Assembly: GCF_949987515.2 (NCBI RefSeq)
Contig: NC_082688.1
Span: forward strand, 101,659,893-101,723,892
Origin: Delphinus delphis
Taxonomy: Eukaryota; Chordata; Mammalia; Artiodactyla; Delphinidae
Reading direction: 5' to 3'
DNA length: 64,000 nt
Position 1 is the stretch's first letter. Each line of letters begins with the position of its first letter. The notes beneath the pieces were generated by a model, which was not told where the DNA came from, searched no databases, and saw nothing but the letters and a program-made list of their open reading frames with translations. The position numbers and the translations under genes are program-made. Shown piece after piece: positions 33,764-45,869 of this stretch.

Positions 33764-36700
33764 GTTTTCCGACCACAACACTATGAAACTAGATATCAAT
33801 TACAGGAAAAGATCTGTAAAAAATACAAACACATGGAGGCTAAACAATACACTACTTAATAGTGAAGTGATCACTGAAGAAATCAAAGAGGAAATCAAAA
33901 AATACCTAGAAACAAATGACAATGGAGACACAACGACCCAAAACCTATGGGATGCAGCAAAAGCAGTTCTAAGAGGGAAGTTTATAGCAATACAATCCGA
34001 CCTTAAGAAACAGGAAACATCTCGAATAAACAACCTAACCTTGCACCTAAAGCAATTAGAGAAAGAAGAACAAAAACACCCCAAAGTTAGCAGAAGGAAA
34101 GAAATCATAAAGATCAGATCAGAAATAAATGAAAAATAAATGAAGGAAATGATAGTAAAGATCAATAAAACTAAAAGCTGGTTCTTTGAGAAGATAAACA
34201 AAATTCATAAACCATTAGCCAGACTCATCAAGAAAAAAAGGGGAGAAGACTCAAATCAATAGAATTAGAAATGAAAAAGGAGAAGTAACAACTGACACTG
34301 CAGAAATACAAAAGATCATGAGAGATTACGACAAGCAATTCTATGCCAATAAAATGGACAACCTGGAAGAAATGGACAAATTCTTAGACATGCACAACCT
34401 GCCAAGACTGAATCAGGAAGAAATAGAAAATATGAACAGACCAATCACAAGCACTGAAATTGAAACTGTGATGAAAAATCTTCCAATAAACAAAAGCCCA
34501 GAACCAGATGGCTTCACAGGCGAATTCTTTCAAACATTTAGAGAACAGCTAACACCTATCCTTCTCAAACTCTTCCAAAATATACCTGAGGGAGGAACAC
34601 TCCCAAACTCATTCTACGAGGCCACCATCACCCTGATACCAAAACTAGACAAGGATGTCACAAAGAAAGAAAACTACAGGCCAATATCACTGATGAATAT
34701 AGATGCAAAAATGCTCAACAAAATTCTAGCAAACAGAATCCAAAAGCACATTAAAAGGATCATACACCATGATCAAGTGGGGTTTAGTCCAGAAATGCAA
34801 GGATTCTTCAATATAAGCAAATCAATCAATGTGATACACCATATTAACAAATTGAAGGAGAAAAAAAACATACGGCATAGAAAGCTTTTGACAAAATTCA
34901 ACACCCATTTATGATGAAAACCCTCCAGAAAGTAGGCATAGATGGAACTTTCCTCAACATAATAAAGGCCATATATGACAAGCCCACAGCCAACATCGTA
35001 CTCAGTGGTGAAAAACTGAAAGCTTTTCCACTAACATCAGGAACAAGACAAGGTTGTCCACTCTCACCACTCTTATTCAATATAGTTTTGGAAGTTTTAG
35101 CCACAGCAATCAGAGAAGAAAAGGAAATAAAAGGAATCCAAATCGGAAAAGAAGAAGTAAAGCTGTCACTGTTTGCAGATGACATGATACTATACATAGA
35201 GAATCCTAAAGATGCTACCAGAAAACTCCTAGAGCTAATCAGTGAATTTGGTAAAGTAGCAGGATACAAAATTAATGCACAGAAATCTCTGGCATTCCTA
35301 AATACTAAAGATGAAAAATCTGAAAGTGAAATCAAGAAAACATTCCCATTTACCACTGTAACAAAAAGAATAAAATATCTAGGGATAAACCTACCTAAGG
35401 AGACAAAAGACCTGTATGCAGAAAATTATAAGACACTGATGAAAGAAGTTAAAGATGATACAAATAGATGGAGAGATATACCATGTTCTTGGATTGGAAG
35501 AATCAACATTATGAAAATGACTCTACTACCCAAAGCAATCTACAGATTCAATGCAATCCCTATCAAACTACCACTGGTATTTTTCACAGAACTAGAACAA
35601 AAAATTTCACAATTTGTATGGAAACACAAAAGACCCCGAATAGCCAAAGCAATCTTGAGAATGAAAAACAGAGCTGGAGGAATCAGGCTCCCTGGCTTCA
35701 GACTATACTACAGAGCTACAGTAATCAAGACAGTATGATACTGGCACAAAAACAGAAATATAGATCAATGGAACAGGACAGAAAGCCCAGAGATAAACCC
35801 ACGCACATACAGTCACATTATCTTTGATAAAGGAGGCAGGAATGTACAGTGGAGAAAGGACAGCCTCTTCAATAAGTGGTGCTGGGAAAACTGGACAGGT
35901 ACATGTAAAAGTATGAGATTAGATCACTCCCTAACACCATACACAAAAATAAGCTCAAAATGGATTAAAGACCTAAATGTAAGGCCAGAAACTATCAAAC
36001 CCTTAGAGGAAAACATAGGCAGAACACTCTATGACATAAATCAAAGCAAGATCCTTTTTGACCCACCTCCTAGAGAAATGGAAATAAAAACAAAAATAAA
36101 CAAATGGGACCTAATGAAACTTCAAAGCTTTTGCACAGCAAAGGAAACCATGAACAAGACCAAAAGACAACTCTCAGAATGGGAGAAAATATTTGCAAAT
36201 GAAGCAACTGACAAAGGATTAATTTCCAAAATTTACAAGCAGCTCATGCAGCTCAATATGAAAAAAACAAACAACCCAATCCAAAAATGGGCAAAAGACG
36301 TAAATAGACATTTCTCCAAAGAAGATATACAGACTGCCAACAAACACATGAAAGAATGCTCAACATCATTAATCATTAGAGAAATGCAAATCAAAACTAC
36401 AATGAGATATCATCTCACACCAGTCAGAATGGTCATCATCAAAAAATCTAGAAACAATAAATGCTGGAGAGGGTGTGGAGAAAAGGGAACACTCTTGCAC
36501 TGCTGGTGGGAATGTGAATTGGTACAGCCACTATGGAGAACAGTATGGAGGTTCCTTAAAAATCTGCAAATAGAACTACCATATGACCCAGCAATCCCAC
36601 TACTGAGTATATACCCTGAGAAAACCATAATTCAAAAAGAGTCATGCACCACAATGTTCATTGCAGCTCTATTTACAATAGCCAGGAGATGGAAACAACC

Positions 36701-36809
36701 TAAGTGTCTATCATCGGATGAATGGATAAAGAAGATGTGGCACATATATACAGTGGAATATTACTCAGCCATAAAAAGAAACGAAATTGAGCTATTTGTA
36801 ATGAGGTAG
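33764..36809 (+). pseudogene. L1 ORF2 remnant, copy 2 (ORF1 and endonuclease start deleted)
   Basis: It starts inside the endonuclease at the SDHN segment. Lesions, by comparison with the other copies: TAA at 34137-34139; an extra G in 34240-34243 that shifts the frame; a net 13-base loss near 34868-34885 that restores the frame but removes the usual first RT Asp block; TGA at 35736-35738 where TGG is expected; TAG at 36807-36809. The frame is otherwise open from 34911. FADD is at 35172-35183 and the Cys-rich [12 protein letters not shown] near 36475. Confidence 0.93.
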
Positions 36810-37267
36810 ATGGACCTACAGTCTGTCATACAGAGTGAAGTAAGTCAGAAAGAGAAAGACAAATACCATATGCAAACACATATACATGGAATTTAAGAAA
36901 AAAAATGTCATGAAGAACCTAGGGGTAAGACAGGAATAAAGACACAGACCTACTAGAGAATGGACTTGAGGATATGGGGAGGGGGAAGGGTAAGCTCTGC
37001 CGAAGTGAGAGAGTGGCATGGACATATACACACTACCAAACGTAAAATAGATAGTTAATGGGAAGCAGCGGCATAGCACAGGGAGATCAGCTCGGTGTTT
37101 TGTGACCACCTAGAGGGGTGGGATAGGGAGGGTGGGAGGGAGGGAGATGCAGAAGGTAAGAGATATGGGAACATATGTATATGTATAACTGATTCACTTT
37201 GTTATAAAGCAGAAATTAACACACCATTGTAAAGCAATTATACTCCAATAAAGATGTAAAAAAATAA
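36810..37267 (+). other. L1 copy 2 ORF2 end and 3'UTR
   Basis: Includes the normal end of ORF2, lost to the TAG at 36807, then the 3'UTR with a G-rich tract at about 36975-36992. The A-rich end reads as 'aaataaata' repeats rather than pure A. Confidence 0.88.
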
Positions 37268-37369
37268 ATAAAAAGCTAGATGCAGAATGATGTATGCAGT
37301 GTATTATTGTTCATTCGAGTCTTTAAGACACACAAAATAATAGTGTATTTTCTTTATGAACAAACACAT

Positions 37370-37870
37370 ATGTGGTGGCAAAGAGAGAAAAACTCCTGAT
37401 ATCCAGGAGCTGGCCTGGCACCCACAGCTAGGCCATAATATTCTCCTGTTGAAGGTAAACAATTTCACAGAGCATCAACATTCTGAACCATGGTAGGTCC
37501 AAACAAAAATAAGACTACTCCATCATTATATCTAAACACTAACAAAAATAATAGCATTGTCTAAACCACAAAGCTGAAGAAATATCCCCCTATCCTGGCT
37601 AGTATAAGAGACGGTGGCTTCTTAACCAATTACAACTTTAGTGTTGCTCTAGGCTTCTCTCCTTTTAGATGAACTGTACTAAGATATCTAATCATAGAAT
37701 TAACCTCACTTCCTCACAGCATCCAACCAAGAGCAAAGCCTGCTTTATTAAACCCTTTCCTCAATCACCTAACACAGACCTAAATCCTATACCAAGTCCT
37801 TTCTGAGACACTCCATGGTTCTCCATGGTGCATTCAACTACAGGTGTGTTTCTAGTAGTCTTGGAAGGAA
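37370..37870. repeat. LTR-like repeat (copy A)
   Basis: 'ggccataatattctcctgtt', 'gaaggtaaacaatttcacag' and 'attcaactacaggtgtg' match the order of a repeat that returns at 55480-55735. It reads as an ERVL-type LTR, but I cannot name it. Confidence 0.45.
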
Positions 37871-38094
37871 AGCTTTGGCAGTAGCAAAAGTATTTTTTAA
37901 ATGCATAGTAATGATATGCACCCAAACTTTAGGACAGTACTTACATCTGAAGAGGGAGAAAAGGAGGAAGGTCTGAGGTAGAGAGAAGGGACAGTTTAAG
38001 CTTATTTCAATGTTTTACCTCTTTTAAAAGAGAGAAGTCTGAAAAGTATGTGACAACCTATGTATCTGTTTGCAGGAACATAATAACCTCTTTT

Positions 38095-38425
38095 ATTAGT
38101 TTCTCTGTTTATTTTAGTTGTGCTGAAATACACACAGCATAAAATTTACCATCTTAATCATTCTTAACTGTATAGTTCAGTGGCATTAAGCACATTCACA
38201 TTGTTGGCTACCATCACCACCACCCACCCACAGAACTCCTTTCATCTTGCAAAACTGAAACTCTGTACCTATTAAACAACAACTCCCCATTTCTCCCTAC
38301 CCCCAACCCCTGGTGACTGCCATTCTGCTTTTTGCATCTATGAATTTGACCAATCTAGGTATCTCATAAAAGTGGAATCATACAGTATTTGTCCTCTCCA
38401 TTTCTTGATCTGATTGAAATATATC
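38095..38425 (-). mobile_element. Old L1M 3' region, antisense
   Basis: 'cagtggcattaagcacattc', 'cttgcaaaactgaaactctg' and 'ggaatcatacagtatttgtc' in the order of antisense L1M 3' sequence. Confidence 0.75.
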
Positions 38426-38639
38426 AGTATTTAAATAATTATTTCTGTGAAACAGAGTAAAAGCAAAGATCTCCCTCAATCACACCCTGGAGGAAAGGAG
38501 TTTTAAGAGTTTTTTTAATGCTAAGTGTTTTATTTAATACATATTCTTCCAGAGTACACATAGAGGGATATGATGGAACAGATGCTCCTGTTGTGTCGCA
38601 TCTTATCTTGGCACTCATATTATAATTATCTATGTGTGG

Positions 38640-38775
38640 GTCTATACAGCCCACTAGAAGACCCTTCCCTTGATTATGGGAATGGTGTCTTATTTCCCTT
38701 TTTTCTTCCAATGTCAAGCACAGTCACTGGCACATAATAGGTGCTTAATAAATGTGTATTGAATAAATGAATGAA
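38640..38775 (+). repeat. L2 LINE 3' end
   Basis: Ends with 'ctggcacataataggtgctt' followed by 'aataaatgtgtattgaataa', the standard L2 terminus. Confidence 0.75.
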
Positions 38776-39394
38776 CTAACCATTCTACTAAGACTGCTTT
38801 ATTGTGTTTTGAAACCACTGACTTCAGATCAATAATTTGAAAAACTCTCTTTGAAATATACGATTTGTTCCAAATTATCAGTTTTAAGTCATCCTGTGTA
38901 TCTTGTATCTTTCTTTGTTGCCTTCACAGAAACCTCAACTCTTCCTGAAGCTTCAGTGGCACAAGGAAAGTCCTCTTGCCTGCAAACACAAGCATTCATT
39001 CATATGACTGATCTCTCTTCCCTACAGCCTCATCTTACTGTATCAAGCATTTGAAACTTTAAGTAATTTTCAGGCAGCTGAAAATTGAAGAGATATTATG
39101 GCCGTTGAAACTGTGTTAGTTACATTACCATAGCCATAACTCAGTCACAGCACAGACAAGAACGTCTTCATGGGAAAAAGGCTTATCATTCACTATTTTA
39201 TAGCAATTACTTCCTTTATTCTTCAAAGCCTACCATTGCTCAGGATGCCAAGGAAAAAGAATTGATCATAACGGATCACAAACTGAAACTCAGGGGAAAA
39301 TGTTAAATAAATGAAGTAAAACAAAACAAGAAATTAAATTGTCTTTAATTAAATACATCAGTAAAAATGAGCCCAAATCCAGTCCATGTCTAAG
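38776..39394. other. No recognised feature
   Basis: A 67-codon frame at 38851-39054 has no recognisable family signal. No splice-bounded exon is supported. Confidence 0.45.
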
Positions 39395-39590
39395 ATGCAG
39401 TAACACGGACCAGTGAAAGATCACATACTTTGAATGGAGAAGACCTGAACCCATGTCCCTGTTTTGATGTGTGACCATGGACCATTCCCTAACACTAACA
39501 CTCAATTTCCTCAAGTAGGAATAGTATTATTTACCTTAAGGATGTTAGAGGATTAAATGAGAAAGGGTAATGTCAACAGTTTTCATATAC
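39395..39590 (-). repeat. MIR SINE, antisense
   Basis: 'tgtgaccatggaccattccc', 'caatttcctcaagtaggaat' and 'gaggattaaatgagaaag' in antisense MIR order. Confidence 0.75.
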
Positions 39591-39918
39591 TGTAATCTTA
39601 CTCTAAAAATAAGATTACATATTTATTAGAAGAATTTTATCAAAGAAATAACTTAAGACTAGGAAGTGGGTGTATCAAAGGGTAAAAGTGTGAAAGCTGA
39701 ACTCAGATTTCTATGTTTAGGAACATTGACTTCTTTTGTGACCGAGCACTTTCAGCTCAGTTTTCTATGTTCTATAAGACAATCAGAAGGGGGAAATGGT
39801 GACATTTTGGTCTACGTATGCTCCTAATTTACAAAATGCCCAAAAGACACCTCATTAGGCTAACAAGTCTGCATTGCATTCAGAATTTCAACTGGGCTCT
39901 CAACACTGTTCTACAACC
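39591..39918. other. No recognised feature
   Basis: Unique-looking sequence. Confidence 0.4.
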
Positions 39919-39982
39919 CTTCTACTATACTACTACTACTGCTACTATTAATACTACTAATATTACTAATACTACTACTGCT
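39919..39982 (+). repeat. Imperfect (ACT)n trinucleotide microsatellite
   Basis: About 60 bases of 'actactactactgctact' with ATT/ATA interruptions. Confidence 0.8.
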
Positions 39983-40039
39983 ACATTTTAGTCAGCTCAT
40001 TTTCTCACTCTCCATGGTGATTGTATTACACTATCTGCA

Positions 40040-40899
40040 TTCTCTTCAACCAAGGCACTACCCACCATCTCAGCAGACAACCTCACCTCTAACTGCACAG
40101 AGAAACTGGAAGTAATCAGAGAGGAGCTCTCAACTTCCCACCACCTGCTCTCAAATGTACAATGTATCTACATCTGTTCCCCTCTTCTTGTCAATTCCAC
40201 TAAAGCCAGCTTCCTTCTTCCTGCTTAAGGTCAAATCCTCTCTCTCTGTTCTGTAACCCATTTCCTCAAGAATCATATCCTATCAATTGTCTCCTCTCTC
40301 TTCTCTGTCTTCTAGATTATCAGCTCCGCTCGATTCCCCTCTGGTCATTCAAATAGGTCCAAATCCTATCCAAGAAAATCTCCAACTTTATTTCCCCCTC
40401 TATCTCTTCTCTCCTTTTCTCAGTCACATTTTTTAAAAGAATTGTCTATACTCACTGTCTCTCTTGCCTCGTTTCTCACTCATTCCACAACCCACTGAAA
40501 CCTTGCTTCTGCTCTCAACAGCCCACCAGACTACTGAACTAAGGTGGCCAATGACCTCCAATAGGTATTCTTTGGACCTTAGCTTACCTAGCTTCTCAGC
40601 AGCACTTTATGGAATTAACTCCTTTGCTCTCTTGTCTTTTTTGATATGCTCCACTCCTGGGTATCCTCCTACTTTTCTGAACAGTCTTTTAGTTTCTCCT
40701 TCCCTGACTCATGTCTAAAAATTGGAGTTTGTCAAGACTCAGTCCCTTAGCTTCTTCTCTTCTCCATTCTTTCTTCTACACAAAATCAGCTACTTGCATA
40801 TTTTCACTCACCATCCGTATATTGACTACTTAGGAATGTACATCTCTAGATCACACCTGTGTATCTGACTTGACATCTCCACCTGGTTATCTGCTGCAG
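40040..40899 (+). mobile_element. L2 LINE relic, RT region
   Basis: 'ggccaatgacctccaatagg' (40548), 'gacatctccacctggttatc' (40873) and a pyrimidine-rich context match sense L2. The same L2 appears to resume at 41266. Confidence 0.7.
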
Positions 40900-41265
40900 G
40901 TTGGAGTCTACAGAAGCACGCACTGAGATGGCATTTGGGGCGTAAGATGTTGTTTAGAGATCAAAATCCTGTGAAGGAAAGGGGCAGGAGAGAGTTCTTG
41001 TCCCAGGAAGAAGTTGAACTGCATTCAGGATCCCCTCAGTCACCTCAGCACGTTGCTCTGGAAAGAATACTGCCCATCAGAGTGTCCCACCTCACTCCTT
41101 CACCTGGTGGGGGCTGACCCCAGAAAGGACATGACCTCTGAGGAGGCCACTCTCACTGCTCAGACAGACCCTGAAGTTGCTGACAGCCGGCTGCCTTCTC
41201 TCAGCTGGAAAAGGTGTCCTTCCTTGGAGGGGAATTTGGTGGACATTTCCTCTTCTCACACAATA
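40900..41265. mobile_element. Unclassified 366-bp insert inside the L2
   Basis: L2 stops after 'cacctggttatctgc' and resumes at 'caaaaattgaactcatccc'. In between, 'gcactgagatggcatttggg' and the rest have no L2 likeness. Probably an old LTR or DNA element. No duplication resolved. Confidence 0.45.
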
Positions 41266-41880
41266 TTTTAACATAGATATTTTAACATGAAAGCAAAAAT
41301 TGAACTCATCCCTTCCAAATCCTGTTCCTTCTCGTGTGCCTGCCCTCTGGAAATAACACCCCCAGCCATGCAGCTGAGGCCAGTATGATCCTAAGGCTGC
41401 CTTTGCTCTCACCATTTGTCCTTACCCTAATCCTAGTGCTGTCTCCTCAACTACTGAAATAAGCTTCTAACTGGCCTCCCAGATCCCTCTTAGCTCCCTC
41501 GAGCCCTTTCTTTATACTCAGTCAGAAGGAGGACGCTTTTTAAAACATGAATCTATACTAACCCTTAGCTTGGCTTCCCACTGCTTTTAGGATAAAGATC
41601 AAAAATCCTTTAATGGAGTCACAAGGTCCTGCAAGATTTGGTCCCTCCCTCACACCCAGTCAAGGTACTAACTACTTGGGATGTTATTCAGGCACTAAAA
41701 TATGCAGTGCCCTTTCTCACCTCAGGTCCCTTGCACATGCTGTTTTCTCTTTCTGGAATGATCCACCCTCTTCCCCACTCAGCCCAGCTAACACCTTCTA
41801 CCCTTCAGATCTCAGCTTTAATGTCATTTTCTCCGAGAAGCTTCTCTGACCCTCCAGACTCCCTAGGAAACAATACCGGG
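41266..41880 (+). mobile_element. L2 LINE relic, distal part
   Basis: 'ggataaagatcaaaaatcct' (41590), 'cccttgcacatgctgttttc' (41728) and 'atctcagctttaatgtcat' (41810) in sense L2 order. Confidence 0.75.
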
Positions 41881-41929
41881 TTACCATAACAATCAGCGCA
41901 GTTGCAGTGGTAACTAAACAGCTATTCTG

Positions 41930-42131
41930 TACAGTAAGTCCCCTTCATGTGAACCTTCAAGTTGTGAAATTTCAAAGACGTGAACGTCAGTTTGCAGGTC
42001 CAATCACGTACGTTAGTTCTCGTGTTTGGCTCTAGCTGTGAAAGTTGTAAGTTTGTTGGACTTACAAACAAATTGGACTTACAAACGCACTCTTAGAATG
42101 GAATGTGTTCGTATTTAGGGGACTTACTGTA
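41930..42131 (+). mobile_element. Short Tc1/mariner-type element (MITE), 198 bp
   Basis: Element at 41932-42129 with perfect 12-bp inverted ends CAGTAAGTCCCC and GGGGACTTACTG, flanked by TA on both sides (41930-41931 and 42130-42131). TA duplication is the mark of this superfamily. No transposase. Both ends resemble those of the longer element at 42581. Confidence 0.8.
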
Positions 42132-42324
42132 CTCACTAACATTTTTTTGGAACCTGAAAATCAGTACTCACAGAGTGTTCTAGTTTTTTTTAGTCTGCTT
42201 TTCCAATTCATCAGGAATCCATTTTTGCATTTGTTCAATAAATTCTTTTAAATAGTTAACCAGCAACATTAATTGAATAATGAAATACACAAAGATCAGT
42301 TAATTGTTCAACATATAGCCAGGT

Positions 42325-43330
42325 TAATTCATTACCTCCTTCTACTTCTCCAAACATGCTTCTCCCCATCACTATTCTCCCTGTCACTCAAGTCAGCATC
42401 CTAGAAGTTACCCTCACATTTCCCAGTGTTCCCTATTACATCCAATAGTTCTCCAGAAACCTCTTTAAGATCTCCTTAGCGAGCACAAAACCTAATTGTG
42501 GTCCTTCCAAAGACTCCAAACCTGTCTTCCCACACTCTCCCAACTTTCTCTCCAGTACCAGCTTGGGCCAGATTCAATTACAGTAAGTCCTCTACATACA
42601 AACCTTCAAGCTGAGAGCTTTCAAAGATGCGAACCTGCATTCCATCCAAGTCAGACGTGAGTGACATTGCAGCTTGCCCTCTGTCTCCTATTACTGACGA
42701 TCCTTCAGCTCTACCATCTCCCACCTCCTCTCCCTCCTCCAGTCAGTAACTCTTCTTGCCTGTTCACTCCATGCCAGCCCGTTTGCCAGCTGTTATACTG
42801 TACTACTGTATTTTTCAAGGTACAGTACTGTAAGATTAAAAATGTGTTTTTTTTGTGCTTGTTTTTTATGTATTATTTGCGTGAAAAGTATTATGAACTT
42901 ATTACAGTACAGTACTATATAGCCGATTGTGTTAGTTAGGTACCTAGGCTAACTTTGTTGGACTCATGAACAAATTGGACTTACGAATGTGCTCTCAAAA
43001 CGGAACTCGTTCCTATGTAGGGGACAGCTGTGCCATGTTCCCCGTGCTGCTAGCTCATTTTGGATCACCCTTGAAAATCCCTTCACTTGGTTGATTACCT
43101 CCTGCTTGTCCTTCAGGCCCCAGCTTAGATATCCTTCCACAAAGAAAACTTTCTAAACCCTGGAGGTTGGGTTAAGAGTCCTTCTGTAGGCGCCTTGTGA
43201 TAACTCCATTACACTGCTTACAGGATTCGTATTTTCTAAGTTTATCTTGTCTGTTTCCCCTAGAGACTTCTTGAGATCATAACACATATCATATTTCATG
43301 GTTATGAAATAGGCACCAGTGTCACATTGC
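42325..43330 (+). mobile_element. L2 LINE relic split by a Tc1/mariner-type element
   Basis: Left part 42325-42578 ('cttctccaaacatgcttctc'), right part 43032-43330 ('ccttcaggccccagcttaga'). The flanks are consecutive L2 sequence with the DNA element between them. Confidence 0.6.
42579..43033 (+). mobile_element. Longer Tc1/mariner-type element, about 451 bp
   Basis: Starts after TA at 42579-42580 with CAGTAAGTCCTC and ends near 43031 with 'ggggacagctg' followed by TG, a decayed terminal repeat. Its first about 55 and last about 110 bases match the 198-bp element at 41932. The middle ('acagtacagtactatatagc') is absent from the short copy. No transposase frame is visible. Confidence 0.72.
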
Positions 43331-43484
43331 GCCAGTGTCACATTATTTTAATATATTATGTTCTGTGATACCTTTTAATATCTAATAAGGCACACCGTCC
43401 CACACATTACTCCTATTTTCTCATCTGTTTAGTCTGTTAGATGACCTTGAGAACTGCATGTTAGGGGTTTTTTTTTAAAGCTTT

Positions 43485-43660
43485 GTAAACTTCCTCTGGT
43501 GTTTTAATGGGATTACATTAGACCTAAGAGGAAAATTATATCTGCAAATAATACTTTCATCACCCTCTGAAAACTTCAGAGTTCTCATTTCTGTTACTTG
43601 GGTTACTGCACTGGCTAGAACTTCAGGGAATAATAAATATACTGGTGATGCAGATATCTC
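43485..43660 (-). mobile_element. Probable old L1M ORF2 fragment, antisense
   Basis: 'ttttaatgggattacattag' and 'actgcactggctagaacttc' resemble two separated antisense ORF2 phrases of old L1. Short and diverged. Confidence 0.4.
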
Positions 43661-44149
43661 TGGGAATGTCTTTTACCACCTAGATTTTCTTAAAATTACA
43701 GGGTAATTTGCTTAAGAAAGACTTATGAAAGAAATGCTTAAGAAAGACCAATGTAGTGCAGTACTATATGAAATAACAAAACTATTTACAGAAAAAAGAA
43801 AAAAAAACAGGAACCTAATCTATCTTACTGGTCTTTTTATCCTAAGGGCTTTGACATTCCCTCAGAAATGTAAAATAATAACTTAGCTTTCCAAATAAAA
43901 TATCTAAGAGCTGCTAAGCTTCTCATCCTCCCACAGATTTTTCTTTCTTTCTATCATTGACCTGTAGGAAGAAAACTTTGTGTGACCCTGACGAGAATGG
44001 TTAATAGACCCTGCAGAGTGTTTTGTGTGTTTTTTGCTTTGTTTTGTTTTGTCTGTTTTGTTTCTGAGAGGGCAAGTTGTAGTTCAAGTTGTCCACAGCC
44101 TTTCTGGAAAATTAGTGGCCCTTCCTCAGTCTTTGCTTTTGAATAATAA
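43661..44149. other. No recognised feature
   Basis: Contains a direct repeat 'gcttaagaaag' at about 43711 and 43738. Otherwise nothing recognised. Confidence 0.4.
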
Positions 44150-44235
44150 AGTCATACTATCATTTGTTGAGCTCTTAGTATATACAGGAACCATGCTAAA
44201 TGCTCTGCATGCATTGTCTCATTTAACATTCTATC
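44150..44235 (+). repeat. MIR-like SINE fragment
   Basis: 'catttgttgagctcttagta' to 'gcattgtctcatttaacatt' fits the first half of MIR. Confidence 0.6.
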
Positions 44236-44865
44236 AATTTATCAATCAGTGTTCTGCAGAGAACAAAACCAATAAGAACATATAGGACATATCTATTGTA
44301 TAACATATGGTAAAACACGAGACATATGTTTATATATATATATACATATATATATACACACACATATATATCTACACCACCATATGTCTACAAAACAAAC
44401 CTATTATATATATATACACATATGTATGCATAATGCACACACATTTATATATGCATATAATAAAGAGATTTATTTTAAGAAATTCACTTACCACTGAGAA
44501 GGGGTGCTGATACCAACTGCCCTTTGCAGGCTGAGCATCTTAGGAAACGCTGACAATCATACTGAAACAGGGGATAAGAATGATTTGTCAACAGTGTGTA
44601 AGTCTGACTTGCATTTGTATTAACTCACATTTTAGTAACAGGCCTGAGGGAGAAGGCCTTGTCTTCCCTCATTGGCAAAGGTTCAGAAATATCTCATATA
44701 GATTGTGCTGGTGTTTAGTGAGAAAAAAAAAAAGAAAAGAAATTGGCTTATAGGACTGTGGTGACTGGCAAGTTTCAAACTTGTAGGGCAGGCCAGCAGG
44801 CTAGAAACTCAAGCTGAATTTCCGTTACAGACTTGAGGCGGAATTCCTTCCTCAATTTATCTTTT
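44236..44865 (-). repeat. MaLR (MLT1D-like) LTR, antisense, with AT microsatellite
   Basis: 'cagtgttctgcagagaacaa' at the left and 'ggcaggccagcaggctagaa' at 44787 match an antisense MLT1-type LTR. A TA/CA-rich tract sits at 44330-44462. Non-coding relic of a mammalian retrovirus-like element. Confidence 0.55.
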
Positions 44866-44869
44866 TTTT

Positions 44870-45404
44870 TTCTAGTATTTTACTTTAAACAGCAAAGACA
44901 AACCAGACCACCTCTTCCGCATTCTGTTTGGAAATCTCCTCAGCTAAATCTCCAAATTCATCATTCACACGTTCTGCTTCCCACCCAACAATAGAGCGTA
45001 ATCCAGACAAGTTCTCCGCACATTTACATGAAGGATCTCCTTTCCTCAAGCGTCCAATAACACGTTCTTCGTTTCCATCTGGGACCTCACCAGAAGCACT
45101 TTAATGTTCCTATTTCTAGCAACATTCTGTTCATAATCGTATATGTTCTCTAAGACGGTAGAAGTTTCACTATAGCTTTCCTCTCCTCTTTCTGAGCCCA
45201 CACCAAAACTACCTTCGATGTCCATATTTTTATCTGAAATCTCTTCAAGGCAATCTAGATTTTTACTATCAAATGCCTCAAAATTCTTCCAGCCTATACC
45301 CATTACCCAGCTCCAAAGCCACTTCCACCTTTTCTGTGTATGTGTTATAGCAACATCACACTTCTCAGTACCAAAATGTGTATGAGTATCCTTTGGCCGT
45401 CTGA
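44870..45404 (-). pseudogene. MaLR internal-region remnant, antisense
   Basis: Sequence next to the LTR at 45405 that reads, on the minus strand, as the start of the internal region of a MaLR element. A 120-codon frame (45046-45408) covers part of it. MaLR elements are gag-derived at best and not known to be self-mobile. The position directly downstream of the LTR in sense orientation fits a 5' LTR plus partial internal part. Confidence 0.55.
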
Positions 45405-45851
45405 ACAAAGTACTGCATGCTGGGTGACTTAAAACAACAAAACTTATTCTCTCCCAATTCTGGAGGCTGGAAGTCCAAAATCAAGGTGCTGGCAGGGCTA
45501 TGCTCCCTCTGAGACTCCTAGGGGAGGATCTTTCCTTGCCCCTTTCACCTTCTAGTAGCCCCAGGCATCCCTAGGCTTGTGGAAGCATCATTCCAAGCTG
45601 CCTAAATCTTCACATGGCCTTCTCTTGGTATCTGTGTGTCTCTGTCTTCACGTGGTATTCTGTGTGTCTGTGTCTGTGTCCATGTTTCTCTCTTCTTGTA
45701 TGGACACCAGTCATAACTATATTAGGGCCTACCGTAATGACGTCAACTTGATCAAATCTGCAAAGACCCTATTTTCAGATAAGATCACATTCACAGGTCC
45801 TAGGATTAGGACATCAACACTTTTTTCAGAGACACAATCTAATCCATAACA
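45405..45851 (-). repeat. MaLR (MLT1-like) LTR, antisense
   Basis: 'ctggaggctggaagtccaaa' (45460), 'tatggacaccagtcataact' (45700) and the terminal 'ccataaca' at 45844-45851, which is TG on the sense strand. Confidence 0.7.
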
Positions 45852-45869
45852 ATTTTAATCTCATCAATT

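Larger units (their letters stand above)
32893..37286 (+). mobile_element. Long L1 copy 2 with complete ends and a large internal deletion
   Basis: L1 at 32912-37267. The flanking duplication starts 'ataaaaagctaga' (32893-32911 and 37268-37286; 18 of 19 bases match). It keeps the element's true 5' end with 'aagatggcgg', then passes straight from 5'UTR to the middle of the ORF2 endonuclease at about 33763, skipping all of ORF1. The 3' end is complete with 'ctccaataaagatgt'. Length is about 4.36 kb. Confidence 0.96.

Noticed and set aside
36000..36809. Long open frame resembling a host reverse transcriptase gene
   Set aside because: Part of L1 copy 2 ORF2, bounded by stops and inside a retrotransposon.
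45046..45408. 120-codon minus-strand frame as a host gene
   Set aside because: It adjoins a MaLR LTR and fits the start of a MaLR internal region.
45577..45849. 90-codon plus-strand frame
   Set aside because: Antisense to a MaLR LTR, a non-coding sequence.
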